Below are positions 18,442 to 25,776 of a stretch of DNA of 64,000 nucleotides, piece by piece (the first letter of the stretch is position 1; each line of letters begins with the position of its first letter). The stretch spans positions 930,001 through 994,000 of the forward strand of contig NZ_CP041659.1 in NCBI RefSeq assembly GCF_007998985.1. Direction: 5' to 3'. The position numbers and the translations under genes were made by a program. The DNA is from Sphingomonas xanthus (GTDB taxonomy: Bacteria; Pseudomonadota; Alphaproteobacteria; Sphingomonadales; Sphingomonadaceae). Below the pieces are notes generated by a model. That model worked only from the letters and a program-made list of their open reading frames with translations. It was not told the DNA's origin and searched no databases.

Positions 18442-20274
18442 TCAGCCTGCCTTGCGGCTTTCGATCCAGCGATTGATCTTAGCCTCGAGGATCGTGAGGG
18501 GAAGCGATCCGGTCATCAATACTTGCGCGTGGAAGTCGCGGATCTCGAACTTATCGCCCAACTCCGCCTCGGCCGTGCGTCGTAGCCGCTGAATGGTCAT
18601 CGCCCCGACCTTATAGGCCAGCGCTTGGCCCGGAATGGCGATATAGCGTTCGACCTCGGACGTGGCGTCGGTCCTGCCCATGCTGCTATGGTCCAGCATA
18701 TATTTGATCGCCTGGTCGCGGGTCCAGCCTTTCGCATGGATACCGGTGTCGACCACCAGCCGCATCGCCCGGAGCATTTCATCGTCAAGCGTGCCCATCC
18801 GCTGGATCGGGTCGGCGTAAAAGCCCATGTCGTAACCCAGCGTCTCAGCATAAAGGGCCCATCCTTCGGCATAGGCGGTATTGCCGCCGAACCGCATGAA
18901 GGACGGCAGTGCCGCATTTTCCTGCGCCAGGCTGATCTGGAAATGATGCCCCGGCGCACCTTCGTGCAGGTAGAGCGTGGTCATGCCCGCGATGGTACGC
19001 GACGGAAGATCGTAAGCATTGAAATAAAAGACGCCCGGCCGGCTTCCGTCGGGGGTGCCCTGCTCATAGCTGCCGCCAGCCTCGAACTTTTCGCGGAACG
19101 GCTCGTAAGGGCGGATTTCGAGCGGTGTCTTGGGGATGGTCGAAAAGTAGGTCGGAAGCTTGGCATCGACCGCCTTGCCAATCTCATAATAGCGCTGGGT
19201 GAGCGCCTCGCGGCTCTTCATCTTATATTTGGGATCGGTCCGCAGATGCTCGAAGAATTGATGAAGCGTGCCTTGGAAGCCGACTTCCTGCCGCACCTTT
19301 TCCATTTCGGTGGTGATCCGAGCGACTTCCGAAAGGCCCGTTCGATGAACGTCCTCGGGGGTCAGGGCTAGCGTCGTGGTTGACTGGACCAGATGACGAT
19401 ACAGCCGGTCGCCGCCCTTCATGTACATCAAGCCATAGCCGTCGCGGGCCTTCGGCAAATAGCTTGACGACAGATAGTCGCGTAGCCGCGTCATGACCGG
19501 ATAGATGTCGTTGGTGATAGTCGCCCGGTAAGCGGCTTGCAGCCGCTGCTTGTCGACCGCACTGAAGCTTTCGGGGAAGTTCTTCACCGGCCCGTAGAAG
19601 GGCGAGTCGACCACTTTCTGCTTTAGTTGGGTATCGAGCTGCTCGATGACATTGCGGACCGTCATCTTGGTTTCGAATACCCCCGCCGCCTCGCCTTCGC
19701 GAAAGCGGGCAATGGCGCGGTCGAGCAGCGCGACATAGCCGGCATGGCGCTTCAGCGCATTCTCATAGTCGGCGACGGTCTTGAACGGAGCTCCGCCCTC
19801 CCCGCTGGAGAATGTTGGATAGAAAGTGTGGAAGCCCGAAAAATGGTTGATCGGACGGACTTTGGTGAAATCCAGGATTGCCGGGTCCAAACCCTTCAGC
19901 GTGTTCTGCGCATTATATTCATAAACGTCGTAGGCAAGCTGGTCGGTCGGATCGAGCGCCGCCCGGTCGATCGACCGCAGTTCCGCAAGATTGTCCCGCG
20001 CCGCAGCTTTCTCGGCTGCGTAATACTCCTCTGAAATATAATCACCGAAACGGTCGGCGTAACGCAGATCGCCGCGAAAAATTCCGAACAACGGGTTGCG
20101 CTGAAGCTGAGCTTCATCGCTAGTCTTGAACAGGAAGAACAGCCGTTCCCGGGCGCTAGCCTGGACCGGCGCAGGAGCCGCCTCAATCCGCACGGGCTTT
20201 GAGCTTGGCACCGCGGTCGAGCAAGCCGACAAGGAAACCATCGCGGCCGACGCGAACAATAGCAGCTTTTTCAT
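18442..20274 (-). CDS. DUF885 family metallopeptidase-like lipoprotein
   Basis: A 610-residue protein with lipoprotein signal (LSACST) and a DUF885 domain. The signature HEGAPGHHFQ around residue 436 resembles a zinc-peptidase helix, and EGWALYAE follows. DUF885 proteins are predicted exported peptidases. It ends six bases from the convergent DUF4242 gene. A hairpin terminator separates it from the RcnB-like gene upstream, so it probably has its own promoter. Confidence 0.88.
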   Translation of the reverse strand: MKKLLLFASAAMVSLSACSTAVPSSKPVRIEAAPAPVQASARERLFFLFKTSDEAQLQRNPLFGIFRGDLRYADRFGDYISEEYYAAEKAAARDNLAELRSIDRAALDPTDQLAYDVYEYNAQNTLKGLDPAILDFTKVRPINHFSGFHTFYPTFSSGEGGAPFKTVADYENALKRHAGYVALLDRAIARFREGEAAGVFETKMTVRNVIEQLDTQLKQKVVDSPFYGPVKNFPESFSAVDKQRLQAAYRATITNDIYPVMTRLRDYLSSSYLPKARDGYGLMYMKGGDRLYRHLVQSTTTLALTPEDVHRTGLSEVARITTEMEKVRQEVGFQGTLHQFFEHLRTDPKYKMKSREALTQRYYEIGKAVDAKLPTYFSTIPKTPLEIRPYEPFREKFEAGGSYEQGTPDGSRPGVFYFNAYDLPSRTIAGMTTLYLHEGAPGHHFQISLAQENAALPSFMRFGGNTAYAEGWALYAETLGYDMGFYADPIQRMGTLDDEMLRAMRLVVDTGIHAKGWTRDQAIKYMLDHSSMGRTDATSEVERYIAIPGQALAYKVGAMTIQRLRRTAEAELGDKFEIRDFHAQVLMTGSLPLTILEAKINRWIESRKAG

Positions 20275-20330
20275 CCTGATTTCCCCTTGATCGGCGCTAT
20301 CTGCGCTCGCGCAACCGAGGTTGAACGCAA

Positions 20331-20362
20331 AAGGGGCGCCGCAGTGTCCTGCAACGCCCCTT
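20331..20362 (-). terminator. Two-part hairpin terminator after the RcnB-like gene
   Basis: AAGGGGCG (20331-20338) pairs with CGCCCCTT (20355-20362), and inside it GCAG (20341-20344) pairs with CTGC (20349-20352). On the minus strand it is followed by TTGCGTT, a weak U-tract. Confidence 0.6.
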
Positions 20363-20397
20363 CGACCAACGGGTGATCGAGGTCTATGAAAAAGCTT

Positions 20398-21123
20398 CTA
20401 CCAGAAGAAATTGTGGATTACGTCCACGACTTCCCCGTCGTAGATGTTCACCAGCAACGCATCGTCATAGTAACGCACCCAACGATAGGGACCATAGGCC
20501 GGCGGCAAGCGGTACATCCAGGGATCCTGCAACCAGTAGCTGCTCTGATAGTAGCTCGGCCAGAGGTTGAACCCAATCGAGAACCGCCGATAGTTGTAGC
20601 CGTAGGGATCATAGTAGCGGCCGAGCCGGTAAAGCGATCCGTAGCGGTTGCGATAACCGTACCAGTTGTAGCGATTGTCGCGGCGCCAATCGTTTGCCCA
20701 GCGCCTTTCGCGCTCGCGCCGTTCCTGACGAACGCGGTCACGGGTGCCGTCGCGCGATTCCTCGACGGCCTTCTTGAAACCGTCGACCATCGTCGGACGG
20801 CGCGCATCGCGGCGCCCACCGTCATGGCGGGTCACTTGGACCGGCTGAGACGGGGCAGCCTGGGGGGCTGTCTGGACTTCGGGTTCGACCGGCGGCTGGC
20901 GGTTCGGGTGCGCGGGACGCTCGGCGCGCTGCGGACGCTCGTCGCGAGCTTCCTGGGCGCGCTGCGGACGTTCGGCACGCTGGGGACGTTCGCCGCTTGA
21001 GCGTTCACGCTGCATTTGCTCGGCTCTGGCGCGCATCGCGCTTGCAAAGCCCCCGTCCATCGCGGACGCGGTCGCGGGCACCGCAACGCTGGCCATCAAC
21101 AAGGGAATGAAAAACTTACGCAT
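20398..21123 (-). CDS. RcnB-like exported protein
   Basis: A 241-residue protein with signal peptide (cleavage near ATASA), an Arg/Pro-rich linker of repeated ERPQRA units, and a C-terminal domain rich in Tyr/Trp/Arg (YYDPYGYNYRR, YGPYRWVRYYDDALLV) ending with INIYDGEVVDVI-like strands typical of the RcnB family of periplasmic Ni/Co homeostasis proteins. The ATG at 21123 has GGAG upstream. It follows the [2Fe-2S] gene by 23 bases on the same strand. Confidence 0.8.
   Translation of the reverse strand: MRKFFIPLLMASVAVPATASAMDGGFASAMRARAEQMQRERSSGERPQRAERPQRAQEARDERPQRAERPAHPNRQPPVEPEVQTAPQAAPSQPVQVTRHDGGRRDARRPTMVDGFKKAVEESRDGTRDRVRQERRERERRWANDWRRDNRYNWYGYRNRYGSLYRLGRYYDPYGYNYRRFSIGFNLWPSYYQSSYWLQDPWMYRLPPAYGPYRWVRYYDDALLVNIYDGEVVDVIHNFFW
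20923..20991 (-). repeat. ERPQRA hexapeptide-coding repeats
   Basis: Codes for three ERPQRA units (residues 45-50, 51-56, 62-67) in the linker of the RcnB-like protein; the copies are close in DNA sequence. Confidence 0.7.
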
Positions 21124-21146
21124 ACTTGGCTCCAACAGTCATCGAC

Positions 21147-21692
21147 CTATGAGTCGTCAGGAACAATCTGCGACATCGTGGATGAGCCGTTGCTGAACCG
21201 GGATGAAGGGTTTTCGACAGGTTTGGAAGGGGTTGGTGCGAGCGGGGCGGCAAGCCTCGACGCCCTGCCTACCGCCTTGAGGATCCGCGGGGTGGCGCCG
21301 CAACGGCAGAGGTTGGGAAGCGCCGAAAGCTGTTCCGGGGTCGGAGAGGGGGTTGATCGCATCAACGCGGCGAGAGCCATGATGAAGCCGGGATCGCAGC
21401 GGCCGCACTGACTGACCTGTTCCGCTGCCCAGGCTTGTTGCAGTGGATGCGCGCGGCCGGCTGACAGGCCCTCGATGGTCACGATCTCCGATCCTTCCGC
21501 GTCGGCGATGCTGATCTCGCACGACAGCCTAGCCCGGCCGTCGACGATTATTGTGCAGGTTCCGCAATCGCCGCTGAAGCAGCCATGTTTGGTGCCCGTC
21601 AGGTTCGACGCATCGCGAAGCGCGAAGAGCAACGGCGTGTCGGGATCGAGCCTGTAGCGGATTGCCTCGCCATTGACGGTCATTCGGGTCAT
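21147..21692 (-). CDS. [2Fe-2S]-binding small subunit, xanthine/aldehyde oxidase family
   Basis: A 181-residue CoxS/XdhA-type protein. The plant-type ferredoxin motif CFSGDCGTC followed by a fourth Cys in ARLSC is N-terminal; the second cluster motif is CGRCDPGFIMA paired with NLCRCG. The last 40 residues form an unusual Pro/Ser-rich tail. The partner molybdenum subunit is not in the window. Starts at 21692 (MTRM) or 21683 (MTVN) are both possible; upstream extension overlaps the divergent hydrolase and is rejected. Confidence 0.82.
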   Translation of the reverse strand: MTRMTVNGEAIRYRLDPDTPLLFALRDASNLTGTKHGCFSGDCGTCTIIVDGRARLSCEISIADAEGSEIVTIEGLSAGRAHPLQQAWAAEQVSQCGRCDPGFIMALAALMRSTPSPTPEQLSALPNLCRCGATPRILKAVGRASRLAAPLAPTPSKPVENPSSRFSNGSSTMSQIVPDDS

Positions 21693-21738
21693 GTCCCTGT
21701 GGTTGCAAAGCTGCGGGCGGCGCGCAAGATGCGACACT

Positions 21739-22521
21739 ATGGCGAGCATCATGACGGCATCGGGACGGATCGGATTCGAGGAGGCGGGCGGCGGCCCGGC
21801 CACCCCGATTATTTTCCTTCACGGGGTCGGATCTGACAAAAGCGTGTGGCAGGCGCAGCTGGCGCATTTCGGCAAGATCCGTCGCTCGGTGGCTTTCGAT
21901 TATCCCGGCTATGGGGAGAGTGAACTGCTGGCGGACGCCACCCGCGATGATTTCGCCAAGGCGATCTTGGCGGCGATGGACCGGCTGGACATTGCCAAGG
22001 CCCATGTCTGCGGCCTGTCGCTGGGCGGCGTCGTCGCGCTGGCGATGCATCATGCGGCGCCGGACCGTTGTTCGTCGCTGATCATCGCGGACAGCTTCGC
22101 CGTTCATCCCGACGGTCAGGCCATCCACGACCGGTCAGTCGCCGCTAGCCGGGCGATGACCATGGGCGAGCTCGCCAATGCACGCGCCGGCCTGCTGCTG
22201 GGATCGCAGGCAACCCCGGAACTGCGCGGCGAAATCATCGCCACAATGGGGCGAATCAACCCGGCGGCATACCGCCTCGGCGCCGCGGCAGTGTGGTTGG
22301 CCAATCAGTGCGACCGAGCCCGGGCGGTGGATGTTCCGACGCTGATCCTGGTCGGGGTTGAAGACATGATCACCCCGCCTGCACTGTCGCAAGACCTGCA
22401 GGCGATGATCGCGCAATCGCAGCTGGTCGAGATTGTCGGCGCTGGTCACCTTGCCAATGTCGAGCAGTCGGCGCGGTTTAACGGGGCGATTGAATCCTTC
22501 TTCGCCAGCCTTGGTAACTGA
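21739..22521 (+). CDS. Alpha/beta hydrolase
   Basis: About 260 residues. LHGVGSDKSVW is the oxyanion loop, GLSLGGVVAL holds the nucleophile, a DMITPP segment supplies the acid and GAGHLANVE the His. It resembles 3-oxoadipate enol-lactonase-type hydrolases, but nothing nearby confirms that pathway. ATG 21739 or 21751 could start it; neither has a strong ribosome site. The LapG-like gene follows 56 bases downstream. Confidence 0.8.
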   Translation: MASIMTASGRIGFEEAGGGPATPIIFLHGVGSDKSVWQAQLAHFGKIRRSVAFDYPGYGESELLADATRDDFAKAILAAMDRLDIAKAHVCGLSLGGVVALAMHHAAPDRCSSLIIADSFAVHPDGQAIHDRSVAASRAMTMGELANARAGLLLGSQATPELRGEIIATMGRINPAAYRLGAAAVWLANQCDRARAVDVPTLILVGVEDMITPPALSQDLQAMIAQSQLVEIVGAGHLANVEQSARFNGAIESFFASLGN

Positions 22522-22525
22522 ACCG

Positions 22526-22531
22526 TTAACC
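22526..22531 (+). promoter_or_regulatory. TTAACC half-site upstream of the LapG-like gene
   Basis: TTAACC, with TTTAAA ten bases further, sits about 50 bases before the BTLCP start. Similar half-sites cluster upstream of the adhesin. Weak evidence alone. Confidence 0.3.
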
Positions 22532-22577
22532 TTATGATTTAAAGCTGTTTTTGCCTTGCCCTGCGACAAGCGGGGCA

Positions 22578-23516
22578 ATGCAGTACAGCGCTCGCCTCGC
22601 CAAGCTCGCCCTCGCCGGCCTTGCCGCTGCCGGCCTTGCGACCCCAAGCCTGGCGCAGGTGGCACCTGCGGCATGGCGGTCAATGTCGAAGTCGGAAGCG
22701 ATACTGGGCGGCGCTCCAAGCGCGCTTTCGGCGATCACCGCGCGCCAGGCCGGGGGCAGCGCAATTCCAGCCCTTGCGGCCAACGCAAGCCTTCCGGCGA
22801 TGCGCCCCGCGATCCAGCGCGTCGAAAGCCGTGAAGTATCGCGCAGCCAACCCGATGTATTCAATAGCGTTGCCCTGTTGATCGACCGCAGCCCGCTCCA
22901 GGCGCGCTGGTCGCGAGTAGCCGAGGAACGGGTTCACGGCAGCGCCGCGGCCTATGCCGCCTCGCTTCGCGGCGCGGGCATCATCGCTCAGGTCGAGGCG
23001 GTCAACAGCTACGTCAATTCGCGCATTCGCTTCACCGACGACCGCGTCCAGTTCGGGGTTGCCGATCGCTGGCTGTCGCCGGCGGAGGCGCTGTCTCGCG
23101 GTCGCGGCGACTGTGAGGATTTCGCCATCGCGAAGCGGGCCATGCTGCGCGCCGCGGGCGTCGCCGAGCGTGACCTCTATCTCGTCATTCTCAAGGACCT
23201 GAGCCGCCGCGCCGACCATGCGGTGCTGGTCGTTCGTGCCAACGGCCGCTTCCTCGTGCTCGACAATGGCACCGATCGGATCGTCGATTCCAGCGACGTT
23301 ACCGATTATCGCCCGATCCTTACTTTCACGACGGGCCAAAGCTTCACCCACGGTTACCGCCGGGAGACCATCCCGCCGGTTACCTACGCCGCCAATCGTT
23401 TCGCCATGCCGATTACTCTGACCGGGGCGCCGCTGGAGCCCGCTGTGGGCGCTGAGGAACTGCCGGCCGTGGTGCGAGAGACCGCAACCCTGATCGGCCC
23501 GATCTTCAGCCTCTAG
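22578..23516 (+). CDS. LapG-like periplasmic cysteine protease (BTLCP family)
   Basis: A 312-residue transglutaminase-like cysteine peptidase. A signal peptide ends near Ala26 (PSLAQ). The triad is Cys179 in GDCEDFAIAK, His214 in ADHAVLVV and Asp229 in VLDNGTD; the DCED acids correspond to residues used for calcium binding in characterised LapG. In Pseudomonas LapG cleaves the N terminus of a surface adhesin to release it. Here the gene converges on the type I secretion operon and shares its stop (CTAG) with HlyD. The adhesin of that operon has a PAAG motif, so it is the likely substrate (inference). Confidence 0.87.
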   Translation: MQYSARLAKLALAGLAAAGLATPSLAQVAPAAWRSMSKSEAILGGAPSALSAITARQAGGSAIPALAANASLPAMRPAIQRVESREVSRSQPDVFNSVALLIDRSPLQARWSRVAEERVHGSAAAYAASLRGAGIIAQVEAVNSYVNSRIRFTDDRVQFGVADRWLSPAEALSRGRGDCEDFAIAKRAMLRAAGVAERDLYLVILKDLSRRADHAVLVVRANGRFLVLDNGTDRIVDSSDVTDYRPILTFTTGQSFTHGYRRETIPPVTYAANRFAMPITLTGAPLEPAVGAEELPAVVRETATLIGPIFSL

Positions 23517-24772
23517 CGTTCGCGCAAAGCGTCGCTTCGCGCCTTGAGCACAGGCTTCAGCAAATAGCTGAGCACGCTCTTGCGGCCAGTGATGATCTGG
23601 GTGTCGGTCATCATCCCCGGCGTGATCGGCAGCCGTCGGCCAGCGGTCTGCAGGAATGCGCGGTTGGTTTCGACAATGACGATGAAATAGGCCTGCCGTT
23701 CGGCTTCGTCGTAGATGCTGTCCGCTGACACCTGTACGACCCTGCCGTCGAGGCCGCCATAGGTTGAGAAATCATAAGCGGTGACTTTGACGAGGGCCTT
23801 GTCGCCAACCTTGATGAACGCGATGTCGCTGGGCTTGACCCGGGTCTCGACGAGCAGTTTTTCGCCCATCGGAACCACTTCCATCACCTTTTCGCCGGCC
23901 TGCACGAACCCGCCGATCGTATTGACCTGCACATCGTTGACGACGCCGTTGACGGGAGAGCGCAATTCCATTCGTCCCGACCGCCCCTGGCCCTGCAGCG
24001 ACTGTTCATTGATGGCTATCTTCTGCTCGACCTGGCTGCGCTCATTGAGGGCGTCCTGGCGGAAAGTGAAGCGCGCTTCATTGGCCTGGCTCAGCGCTTC
24101 GGACACCGCGGCATTGGCGCGGCTTGCCTGCTCCCGCGCAGCGGCGATCCGGCCCTGCAGGTCGACGACCTCGCGCCGCGCGCTGATCAACTCGGTTTGC
24201 GGAACGATGTTCTTTGCTGCCAGCGGCTCAAGCATTTCGACTTGCTTTTGGGCAAGCGCAAGGCTGCTTTGCAGGCTGGAGATGGTGGCATTAGCTTCGG
24301 CCGCTTCGCGCCGGCGCTGCTCCGCCGATGCGCCAAGCGCCGCGACACGGCTCGACAACGCCTGCTGTCGAACCTGGCTCAACGTCGCTTCCTCGCCCTG
24401 CAATGCGCCGCCGCCGCCGCGCCCTTCGGACGCGAGGCGCGCCGAGCGTGCCTGGAGCGCTTCAGTCTCGGCCAGGATCTGGCGACTTTCCGGATTGTCG
24501 AGACGAGCCAGCAGCTGGCCGCGCTGGACCCGCTGTCCCGAACGGACAAGCAGCTCTGCGATCGTCGCGGGCTCTGGCGACTGGATCAGCTGGATCTTGC
24601 TTGAGGGGATGACCTTCCCGGCGCCCGCGGTCACCTCGTCGACCTGCGCCAGCATGGCCCAGATAATGAAGATCGCGAAGCCTGCCGCGACGGCGGTGAT
24701 GATCAACCGCGCACCGGTCAACGGTTCGCGCCGCCGATTGGCCTGTCCGGAAATGAAGGGAATACTCGCCAT
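23513..24772 (-). CDS. HlyD family type I secretion adaptor (LapC-like)
   Basis: A 419-residue membrane fusion protein: one N-terminal transmembrane helix (about 22-43), a lipoyl-like half around 55-95, a long coiled coil (about 95-270) with repeated Ala/Gln/Glu heptads, then the second beta-barrel region (MELRSPVNGVVNDV, GEKVMEVVP) and the C-terminal PGMMTDTQIITG. It bridges the ABC exporter and TolC. It is the last gene of the adhesin operon, 11 bases after the cell wall hydrolase, and ends convergently on the protease gene. Confidence 0.92.
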   Translation of the reverse strand: MASIPFISGQANRRREPLTGARLIITAVAAGFAIFIIWAMLAQVDEVTAGAGKVIPSSKIQLIQSPEPATIAELLVRSGQRVQRGQLLARLDNPESRQILAETEALQARSARLASEGRGGGGALQGEEATLSQVRQQALSSRVAALGASAEQRRREAAEANATISSLQSSLALAQKQVEMLEPLAAKNIVPQTELISARREVVDLQGRIAAAREQASRANAAVSEALSQANEARFTFRQDALNERSQVEQKIAINEQSLQGQGRSGRMELRSPVNGVVNDVQVNTIGGFVQAGEKVMEVVPMGEKLLVETRVKPSDIAFIKVGDKALVKVTAYDFSTYGGLDGRVVQVSADSIYDEAERQAYFIVIVETNRAFLQTAGRRLPITPGMMTDTQIITGRKSVLSYLLKPVLKARSDALRER

Positions 24773-24783
24773 TGTACTATCCG

Positions 24784-25776
24784 TTACCGCGCTGCCAGCG
24801 CCACCGCGGGAGCGGGCTTGGGCGCATCTTGTTGTTCAGCGGCGACCGCGCGCGTGGCGGCACCGCTTTCCGAAGGCATGGGAATGTTGAGCGTCCAGCC
24901 CTTGGTGGGGTCAAGCAGTCCGCCGACATCGTTGGATGCCCGCGGAACCGGTGGACCCAGATCTTGGGAGGCCTCGTTTGTAACTACCATGCCGTCGCTC
25001 AGTACTGCCTGGCGCAGCGGCGGACGTAGCGAAAGCGGATCGGACGGTTCGCCGATGTAGCGGCCGGTGAATGCGGCGGTCGAACCCCAGGCACCCGGCC
25101 AGCGATAGAAGATATGCGCGCCCAGCTTGGCGAGTTTGGTTAGCCGCGGGGCCCAATAGGGCGCCACATAATCGGCGTGATAGTGGGTTGCGGCGCCTAC
25201 CGACCGTTCGACATAGCCATCTAGGGCCGCCGCCGCGATCCGTTCCGCCTGCGCCCAGGCATGCGGCGCCGGCCGGCGATAAAGCGACCCGTCGCACACG
25301 AAGCTGAACTGGCAGACCGGCTGGCGCGCGCCCTGGTAAACGACCCCGCAAACCGACTTGGGGAATGCGGGGTGGCGCATCCGGTTGAGCACGACCTGCG
25401 CGACTGCGCGCCGTCCGTCGGCAGGCTCGAACCCCGCCTCATAATAAATCGCCTGGGTCATGCAGAGCAGCGCACGGCGGCGGTCGAGCGGGTCGGCGCC
25501 CGACAGGTCGAATGGGCGTGCGGCGGCAATCGCGCCACCGCTGAACGGCATTGACGCATTGATCAGCCGGGCATCGTCGCCAAGGGCCCGGGCCTCGACC
25601 AAATGCTCGCCGGAGGTCATGTCGATGAGCTTGGCCGCGTCCGCAGCAGCGATCAGCGGGCGGGTCACGGCGGCCTCGGTTTGCTCGATACGCAGCGTAG
25701 CGCCACCGACGATACCGCCGAGCAAGGCGATCGAAGCGATGATTGCATGCCGCCGGGTAAGCGCGAGGCGGATCAT
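24784..25776 (-). CDS. SleB-type cell wall hydrolase with N-terminal signal anchor
   Basis: A 330-residue protein with an N-terminal hydrophobic segment (about 11-28) and a Hydrolase_2 (SleB) domain: ALLCMTQAIYYEAGFEP with probable catalytic Glu113, then AVAQVVLNRMRHPAFP, CQFSFVCDG and AATHYHADYV. These enzymes cleave peptidoglycan glycan strands. It overlaps the ABC exporter gene by four bases (ATGA) and precedes HlyD by 11 bases, so it is built into the type I secretion operon. A role in opening the cell wall for the secretion channel or giant adhesin is inference. Confidence 0.88.
   Translation of the reverse strand: MIRLALTRRHAIIASIALLGGIVGGATLRIEQTEAAVTRPLIAAADAAKLIDMTSGEHLVEARALGDDARLINASMPFSGGAIAAARPFDLSGADPLDRRRALLCMTQAIYYEAGFEPADGRRAVAQVVLNRMRHPAFPKSVCGVVYQGARQPVCQFSFVCDGSLYRRPAPHAWAQAERIAAAALDGYVERSVGAATHYHADYVAPYWAPRLTKLAKLGAHIFYRWPGAWGSTAAFTGRYIGEPSDPLSLRPPLRQAVLSDGMVVTNEASQDLGPPVPRASNDVGGLLDPTKGWTLNIPMPSESGAATRAVAAEQQDAPKPAPAVALAAR

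Noticed and set aside
21693..21803. Longer N terminus for the [2Fe-2S] protein
   Set aside because: It would overlap the start of the divergent hydrolase and add residues absent from the family; the fold begins at 21692 or 21683.
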